From assembly GCA_032433765.1 (NCBI GenBank), contig JAVIAB010000092.1:67674660-67738659 (forward strand): a stretch of DNA of 64,000 nt. Reading direction: 5' to 3'. The translations under genes were made by a program, and so were the position numbers. Source of the stretch: Megaustenia siamemsis (lineage: Eukaryota > Mollusca > Gastropoda > Stylommatophora > Ariophantidae). Each line of letters starts with the position of its first letter. The stretch's first letter is position 1. Below, in pieces: positions 57,715 to 64,000 of the stretch. The notes below the pieces were generated by a model, which saw only the letters and a list, made by a program, of their open reading frames with translations, was not told the DNA's origin and ran no database searches.

Positions 57715-58250
57715 TGGGTGTTAGTAAAAGGCGAATATCCGGCCAGGCGGCGAGATTAAATGTTAGCTGCGTCTGGTCGAGAGCCAAAACTTGCAGATGG
57801 ACAGGAAATGTTTAACACTTTTAATTCCACAGATTAAGTTATATGGCCAGGCGGCGAGATAAAACATTAGCAACATCCAATCGAATCAAGACGGTTCGTC
57901 CATCTGCGTAGTAGAATACTGTGTATATAAAGAGATCTCCACGAAAGAGAAGCCAGTCAGAATCAGGGAGACATGGGGACCAAAGGATAGTAGTCAGAAA
58001 CAGGGAGCCACAGATATCCAGTCAGAGTTAGATATAAATTATAGTTAACACCAGACAGTAGTAATAAGATAGTTAACGACCAATGGCAAGTAAATAGCAT
58101 ATTAGCTAAAGTTCTCACCTTAGGACATCTCTCAATTTACGAAATATGGTGAAAGCTAATCCGTTTCAAAAGATATATTAAAAGTCAGACGTATATCAAA
58201 GAAGTTAGAATCTAGTTTTCAAAATGAAGATGACTATACGAACTGTTACA
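57715..58250 (+). other. Possible LTR-like or promoter-bearing segment
   Basis: A TATATAAAG box lies at about 57922-57931. Two diverged direct repeats of GGCCAGGCGGCGAGAT lie at about 57740 and 57845. Three GTCAGAATCAGGGAGACA-type repeats fall between 57956 and 58030, and CTGTTACA occurs near 58235-58245. These resemble a U3/R region, but no matching 5' TG end, target duplication or internal coding region was found. Confidence 0.22.
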
Positions 58251-58399
58251 ATTTCGTTATCGGCAGTCGAATACGATAGTAGTAGCTGTGGCTGTGAACC
58301 CACTCCAAAAGTGGAATAACATGCACCGAAAGACAATAGATTTGGCACCGAAACCGCACGAAACATGCACCAAAACCCGTGCCAAAGTCCGATAATCGG

Positions 58400-58610
58400 C
58401 TTATTATCTCGGTGGTCGTGATCGGTAATCGGCTTATCTCGTGGTGTGCGTTGGTGCGTGACGATCGGCGCGTCGTGGTGTGCGTTGGTGTGTGACGGCT
58501 TATCTCGTGGTGATCGGCGCGTCGCTAGCTCGCCGGTTATCGGACAGCGGTTCTAAAATCGGGCGACAGCGGTTCTAAAATCGGGCGACAGCGGTTCTAA
58601 AAGGGGGGAT
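58400..58610 (+). repeat. CpG-rich patch with short tandem repeats
   Basis: Unusually rich in CG dinucleotides. GTGGTGTGCGTTGGTG is repeated, GATCGGCGCGTCG occurs twice, and a 22-bp unit containing GACAGCGGTTCTAAAA is repeated three times at about 58540-58602. No gene. Confidence 0.75.
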
Positions 58611-58821
58611 GGCGGTATCTCGCGGGTCGTTGCCATCGTGGCGTGCGGGTGGGGAAAGGTGCCTTTATTGGTTATCATCATGTGTGGGTCAACAGGAGGC
58701 GACGTGTAAAAAAAATGCTGACAAGCAATTATTAGTATCGTTAGCATCATGTACCAGATTATAGCGATTTTTGTTCTCTCTCTCTCTATTGCATATCCAA
58801 GCTAACTCAAGTCAAATAAAA

Positions 58822-59330
58822 AATCATCAGCATGTGCCTCAACACTATCATCATGTGCCTCAACATCAACCTTCATATCCTATCATCATCTTGTGCCACG
58901 CTCAACACTATCATCATGTGCCTCAACACTATCATCATGTGCCTCAACACTATCATCATGTGCCTCAACACTATCATCATGTGCCTCAACACTATCAGCC
59001 TGTGCCACAACACTATCATCATGTGCCACCCTCATCATCAACCTTCATATCATCATCATGTGCCTCAACACTAGCATCATGTGCCACCCTCAACACTAGC
59101 ATCATGTGCCTCAACACTATCATCATGTGCCTCAACACTATCATCATGTGCCACCCTCATCATCAACCTTCATATCATCATCTTGTGCCTCAACATCACC
59201 CTTCATGTCCTATCATCATCATGTGCCACCCTCAACACCATCATCCCTTCATGTCCTATCATCATCATGTGCCACCCTCAACACCATCATCAGCCCTTCA
59301 GGTCCTATCATCAAACCACACAAAGTATCA
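58822..59330 (+). repeat. 21-bp minisatellite (CATCATGTGCCTCAACACTA)
   Basis: About a dozen regular 21-bp units are interspersed with variant blocks (CCACCCTCATCATCAACCTT). All forward frames are open over long distances because 21 is a multiple of 3. The resulting HHVPQHY-like and SSCASTL-like peptides are not taken as genes. Confidence 0.9.
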
Positions 59331-59337
59331 ACCAGCG

Positions 59338-59340
<3 letters not shown>

Positions 59341-59381
<41 letters not shown>
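59341..59381 (+). repeat. (TC)n microsatellite
   Basis: About 40 bp of TC repeat between the 21-bp minisatellite and the palindrome. Confidence 0.93.
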
Positions 59382-59386
<5 letters not shown>

Positions 59387-59575
59387 CCTCACATTCATGG
59401 TAAACCAAAACAAAATAAATCACTAAGATTTTACCACCATAACACACAAATTTAGGGTCATATTAAAAAAAAGTCGACCTTAAAACCATACAAATCTACT
59501 CCCATACTCATAAAAGTTAGACACATCAAACAGATAATTACTTCCAAACTCCAAAAAAAAGTTAGACCAAATCAC

Positions 59576-59839
59576 GCCTCGATCGTTCTCTAACATTGCC
59601 TCGATCGTTCTTTAACATTGCCTCCAGCGTTCTGTAACATTGCCTCCAGCGTTCTCTAACATTGCCTCGATCGTTCTATAACATTGCCTCCAGCGTTCTG
59701 TAACATTGCCTCCAGCGTTCTGTAACATTGCCTCGATCGTTCTTTAACATTACCTCGAGCGTTCTCTAACATTGCCTCGATCGTTCTTTAACATTGCCTC
59801 CAGCGTTCTCTAACATTCCCTTGCTCGTTCTCTAACATT
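59576..59839 (+). repeat. 22-bp array L1, 12 units
   Basis: Exactly 12 x 22 bp. Units carry one of four cores: A = CGATCG, B = CCAGCG, C = CGAGCG, D = TTGCTCG. A variable base precedes TAACATT. The order is Ac At Bg Bc Aa Bg Bg At Cc At Bc Dc. Confidence 0.95.
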
Positions 59840-60284
59840 TTCATTAGTTGGAGTCTTTGTGTTGCCTTCTTAGTGAGATTCTCTACGTGTTTCTTCAGGC
59901 TCAATTGTCAGTCTAGTTGTATTCCTAAAAAATCTACTTCCATACTGATACTAGTTAGACACATCGATCAGATAGTTACATCCAAATCGCAAACATTTTA
60001 CCCCAGAACACAAAAATTTAGGGTCATACTAAAAAAGTCGACCTAAAAATCCCAAAAGCTACTCACATAGTCATACTAGTTAGACACAACGAGCAGGAAG
60101 TTATATTCAAGGTCCAAAATATTGGACCAAATCACTAAGATTTTTACCACCATAACACACAAATTTAGGGTCATATTAAAAAAGTCGACCTTAAAACCAT
60201 ACAAATCTACTCCCATACTGATAAAAGTTAGACACATCAAACAGATAATTACTTCCAAACTCCAAAAAAGTTAGACCAAATCAC

Positions 60285-60592
60285 GCCTCGATCGTTCTCT
60301 AACATTGCCTCGATCGTTCTTTAACATTGCCTCCAGCGTTCTCTAACATTGCCTCGATCGTTCTATAACATTGCCTCCAGCGTTCTGTAACATTGCCTCC
60401 AGCGTTCTGTAACATTGCCTCGATCGTTCTGTAACATTGCCTCCAGCGTTCTGTAACATTGCCTCCAGCGTTCTGTAACATTGCCTCGATCGTTCTTTAA
60501 CATTACCTCGAGCGTTCTCTAACATTGCCTCGATCGTTCTTTAACATTGCCTCCAGCGTTCTCTAACATTCCCTTGCTCGTTCTCTAACATT
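60285..60592 (+). repeat. 22-bp array L2, 14 units
   Basis: Exactly 14 x 22 bp with the same core types as the array at 59576. The order is Ac At Bc Aa Bg Bg Ag Bg Bg At Cc At Bc Dc. Confidence 0.95.
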
Positions 60593-61009
60593 TTCATTAG
60601 TTGGAGTCTTTGTGTTGCCTTCTTAGTGAGATTCTCTACGTGTTTCTTCAGGCTCAATTGTAGTCTAGTTGTATTCATAAAAAATCTACTTCCATACTGA
60701 TACTAGTTAGACACATCGATCAGATAGTTACATCCAAATCGCAAACATTTTACCCCAGAACACAAAAATTTAGGGTCATACTAAAAAAGTCGACGTAAAA
60801 ATCCCAAAAGCTACTCACATAGTCATACTAGTTAGACACAACGAATAGGAAGTTATATTCTAGGTCAAAAATGTTAGACCAAATCACAACGAACCACGAA
60901 CCACGAACCACAACCATGAACCCTGGACTTAACGAACCACGAAGCACAACCCCACGAACCATGGACTTAACGGACCATCAACTAACGAACCATGGACTGG
61001 ACTTAACAA

Positions 61010-61340
61010 AGACAGCGTCGAGGAGAGATATAATTTGCGGTCTCTTGCTCTTCTGTTCGCCTCTGCTGCTGGTATGTTTCCTAGCGCTTCTAATTGTACA
61101 TCGACCCATCCTTTTTCGTGGTCGACAGTTGGGTCTGGTGTTCTCACAACATTTTGATGAAGGCTCGTTGTGTTTTTGATCTGTCTGCCCTGTCACCTAG
61201 CCAAACTATTTTATCTGTTGTTTCCTTATATATTCTATGATGGGGGCTATTCCTAGCTTTCTTCTCAGTTCTTCATTTCTGAGCTTATCTCTCAGACTGT
61301 TTCATGTCATTCGTCTAACACATTTCATCTCTGAGATCAC
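61010..61340 (-). mobile_element. LINE family E fragment inside left palindrome arm
   Basis: Minus-strand broken frames read EMKCVRRMT, SLRDKLRNEELRRKLGI, RPRKRMGRC and RRARDRKL, collinear with the family E fragment at 14840-15616. Stops occur at the position of WFSHL. The mirrored copy is at 61743-62073. Confidence 0.78.
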
Positions 61341-61492
61341 AAAAATTTAGGCACATACTCAAAAAGTCGACCTCAAAACCATAAAAATCTACTCCCACAT
61401 TCAGCTAAAAGTTACACCAAAACCGCACCAGATTTGCAACGTGCAAAAACATGCACAAGTTTGACACGCGAACCAGTTTGGCACAATGCACC

Positions 61493-61590
61493 TTCGTAAG
61501 GGGCGTAACAATCATAAAAGTGATTATCAAGGGGCGTAACAATTATAAATGTGATTATCAAAGTAAATTTTTGGTATGGGGATGTCTATT
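61493..61590. repeat. Palindrome spacer with a 31-bp tandem duplication
   Basis: The only part of the palindrome not matched by the other arm. It contains two adjacent 31-bp copies beginning GGGCGTAACAAT and ending GTGATTATCAA, with three or four differences. No reading frame of note. Confidence 0.85.
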
Positions 61591-61742
61591 GGTGCATTGT
61601 GCCAAACTGGTTCGCGTGTCAAACTTGTGCATGTTTTTGCACGTTGCAAATCTGGTGCGGTTTTGGTGTAACTTTTAGCTGAATGTGGGAGTAGATTTTA
61701 TGGTTTTGAGGTCGACTTTTTGAGTATGTGCCTAAATTTTTG

Positions 61743-62073
61743 TGATCTCAGAGATGAAATGTGTTAGACGAATGACATGAAACAGTCTGAGAGATAAGCT
61801 CAGAAATGAAGAACTGAGAAGAAAGCTAGGAATAGCCCCCATCATAGAATATATAAGGAAACAACAGATAAAATAGTTTGGCTAGGTGACAGGGCAGACA
61901 GATCAAAAACACAACGAGCCTTCATCAAAATGTTGTGAGAACACCAGACCCAACTGTCGACCACGAAAAAGGATGGGTCGATGTACAATTAGAAGCGCTA
62001 GGAAACATACCAGCAGCAGAGGCGAACAGAAGAGCAAGAGACCGCAAATTATATCTCTCCTCGACGCTGTCTT
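61743..62073 (+). mobile_element. LINE family E fragment inside right palindrome arm
   Basis: Inverted counterpart of 61010-61340, with essentially the same substitutions and stops, for example the TAG where family E has a tryptophan codon. The disabling changes therefore predate the inversion or were homogenised between arms. Confidence 0.78.
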
Positions 62074-62484
62074 TGTTAAGTCCAGTCCATGGTTCGTTAG
62101 TTGATGGTTCGTTAAGTCCATGGTTCGTGGGGTTGTGCTTCGTGGTTCGTTAAGTCCAGGGTTCATGGGTTGTGGTTCGTGGTTCGTTGTGATTTGGTCT
62201 AACATTTTTGACCTAGAATATAACTTCCTATTCGTTGTGTCTAACTAGTATGACTATGTGAGTAGCTTTTGGGATTTTTACGTCGACTTTTTTAGTATGA
62301 CCCTAAATTTTTGTGTTCTGGGGTAAAATGTTTGCGATTTGGATGTAACTATCTGATCGATGTGTCTAACTAGTATCAGTATGGAAGTAGATTTTTTATG
62401 AATACAACTAGACTGACAATTGAGCCTGAAGAAACACGTAGAGAATCTCACTAAGAAGGCAACACAAAGACTCCAACTAATGAA

Positions 62485-62770
62485 AATGTTAGAGAACGAG
62501 CAAGGGAATGTTAGAGAACGCTGGAGGCAATGTTAAAGAACGATCGAGGCAATGTTAGAGAACGCTCGAGGTAATGTTAAAGAACGATCGAGGCAATGTT
62601 ACAGAACGCTGGAGGCAATGTTATAGAACGATCGAGGCAATGTTACAGAACGCTGGAGGCAATGTTACAGAACGCTGGAGGCAATGTTATAGAACGATCG
62701 AGGCAATGTTAGAGAACGCTGGAGGCAATGTTAAAGAACGATCGAGGCAATGTTAGAGAACGATCGAGGC
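62485..62770 (-). repeat. 22-bp array R1, 13 units
   Basis: Exactly 13 x 22 bp. Read on the minus strand the unit order is Ac At Bc Aa Bg Bg Aa Bg At Cc At Bc Dc. It mirrors the array at 60285-60592 with one unit fewer and one base difference. Confidence 0.95.
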
Positions 62771-63068
62771 GTGATTTGGTCTAACTTTTTTGGAGTTTGG
62801 AAGTAATTATCTGTTTGATGTGTCTAACTTTTATGAGTATGGGAGTAGATTTGTATGGTTTTAAGGTCGACTTTTTTAATATGACCCTAAATTTTTGTGT
62901 TCTGGGGTAAAATGTTTGCGATTTGGATGTAACTATCTGATCGATGTGTCTAACTAGTATCAGTATGGAAGTAGATTTTTTAGGAATACAACGAGACTGA
63001 CAATTGAGCCTGAAGAAACACGTAGAGAATCTCACTAAGAAGGCAACACAAAGACTCCAACTAATGAA

Positions 63069-63354
63069 AATGTTAGAGAACGAGCAAGGGAATGTTAGAG
63101 AACGCTGGAGGCAATGTTAAAGAACGATCGAGGCAATGTTAGAGAACGCTCGAGGTAATGTTAAAGAACGATCGAGGCAATGTTACAGAACGCTGGAGGC
63201 AATGTTACAGAACGCTGGAGGCAATGTTATAGAACGCTGGAGGCAATGTTACAGAACGCTGGAGGCAATGTTATAGAACGATCGAGGCAATGTTAGAGAA
63301 CGCTGGAGGCAATGTTAAAGAACGATCGAGGCAATGTTAGAGAACGATCGAGGC
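63069..63354 (-). repeat. 22-bp array R2, 13 units (no left counterpart)
   Basis: Exactly 13 x 22 bp. The minus-strand order is Ac At Bc Aa Bg Ba Bg Bg At Cc At Bc Dc. It is closest to the arrays at 60285 and 62485 but is an additional array in the right arm. Confidence 0.95.
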
Positions 63355-63651
63355 GTGATTTGGTCTAACTTTTTTGGAGTTTGGAAGTAATTATCTGTTT
63401 GATGTGTCTAACTTTATGAGTATGGGAGTAGATTTGTATGGTTTTAAGGTCGACTTTTTTAATATGACCCTAAATTTTTGTGTTCTGGGGTAAAATGTTT
63501 GCGATTTGGATGTAACTATCTGATCGATGTGTCTAACTAGTATCAGTATGGAAGTAGATTTTTTAGGAATACAACGAGACTGACAATTGAGCCTGAAGAA
63601 ACACGTAGAGAATCTCACTAAGAAGGCAACACAAAGACTCCAACTAATGAA

Positions 63652-63915
63652 AATGTTAGAGAACGAGCAAGGGAATGTTAGAGAACGCTGGAGGCAATGT
63701 TAAAGAACGATCGAGGCAATGTTAGAGAACGCTCGAGGTAATGTTAAAGAACGATCGAGGCAATGTTACAGAACGCTGGAGGCAATGTTACAGAACGCTG
63801 GAGGCAATGTTATAGAACGATCGAGGCAATGTTAGAGAACGCTGGAGGCAATGTTACAGAACGCTGGAGGCAATGTTAAAGAACGATCGAGGCAATGTTA
63901 GAGAACGATCGAGGC
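63652..63915 (-). repeat. 22-bp array R3, 12 units
   Basis: Exactly 12 x 22 bp. The minus-strand order is Ac At Bg Bc Aa Bg Bg At Cc At Bc Dc, identical to the array at 59576-59839 in reverse orientation. Confidence 0.95.
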
Positions 63916-64000
63916 GTGATTTGGTCTAACTTTTTTTGGAGTTTGGAAGTAATTATCTGTTTGATGTGTCTAACTTTTATGAGTATGGGAGTAGATTTGT

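Larger units (their letters stand above)
59430..64000. mobile_element. Large palindrome, candidate fold-back element (continues past window)
   Basis: A left arm (59430-61492) and a right arm (61591 to beyond 64000) are reverse complements around a 98-bp spacer, at near identity in the inner kilobase. Each arm, from the centre outwards, holds a core block (CAGTTTGGCACAATGCACC at its inner end), a LINE family E fragment, a GAACCACGAACCACGA-type simple block, then alternating AT-rich spacer blocks and 22-bp tandem arrays. No transposase or RT frame is intact. Long inverted repeats built of tandem modules are the hallmark of fold-back (FB, TU, Galileo) elements. The right boundary is outside the window. 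Confidence 0.8.

Noticed and set aside
58771..59455. Several overlapping His/Pro/Gln- and Ser/Cys/Ala-rich open frames, up to 210 residues
   Set aside because: A 21-bp tandem repeat leaves all forward frames open together, which is a repeat artefact.
60299..60525. Repeat peptides with the pattern MLQNAGGNVTERWRQC on the minus strand
   Set aside because: They follow from the 22-bp array reading through all three frames in turn. No start context or conserved domain.
59576..63915. CRISPR array
   Set aside because: The 22-bp units are contiguous without unique spacers and the genome is eukaryotic. It is a minisatellite.

Overview
The window is eukaryotic, AT-rich and repeat-dense. I find no convincing intact host protein gene, rRNA gene, functional tRNA gene or CRISPR array. 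The coding signal is the 3' ends of several non-LTR retrotransposon (LINE) families plus one broken mariner transposase. Several LINE families, a tRNA-headed SINE, mariner, Penelope-like motifs and abundant mini- and microsatellites suggest an invertebrate animal, perhaps a lophotrochozoan such as a mollusc. That assignment is inference only.

Layout. 1-5 kb: two 5'-truncated copies of a LINE with a (GATA)n tail (family A), a 34-bp minisatellite and a 0.4-kb hairpin. 5.8-10.4 kb: a Penelope-like fragment, two SINEs, a LINE relic and the first copy of a ~450-bp repeat (element C). 11.5-12.5 kb: a pentanucleotide array that drifts in composition along its length. 12.9-21.9 kb: nested LINE 3' fragments (families B, E and an RNase H-bearing family D), two SINEs and a second element C. 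24-27 kb: family B relics and two SINEs. 30.2-31.3 kb: a third element C next to a 27-bp minisatellite. 35.9-37.6 kb: a mariner split by a family A LINE with a 13-bp target-site duplication. 38.9-40.2 kb: the best-preserved LINE (family B), whose reverse transcriptase reading frame is broken by a single stop. 42-56 kb: two more SINEs, LINE G/H/F relics, simple repeats and a second Penelope-like fragment. 58.4-64 kb: a CpG-rich patch, a 21-bp minisatellite, then a large palindrome whose arms carry exact 22-bp tandem arrays.

The most interesting structure is that palindrome. Arms of about 2.1 kb or more flank a 98-bp spacer. The order of 22-bp unit variants in the left arrays is mirrored in the right arm, with one extra array on the right. 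This resembles fold-back (FB/TU-type) elements, but an assembly artefact must be excluded. Eight well-preserved SINE copies and at least five LINE copies can be delimited by target-site duplications, which gives a relative chronology of insertions.
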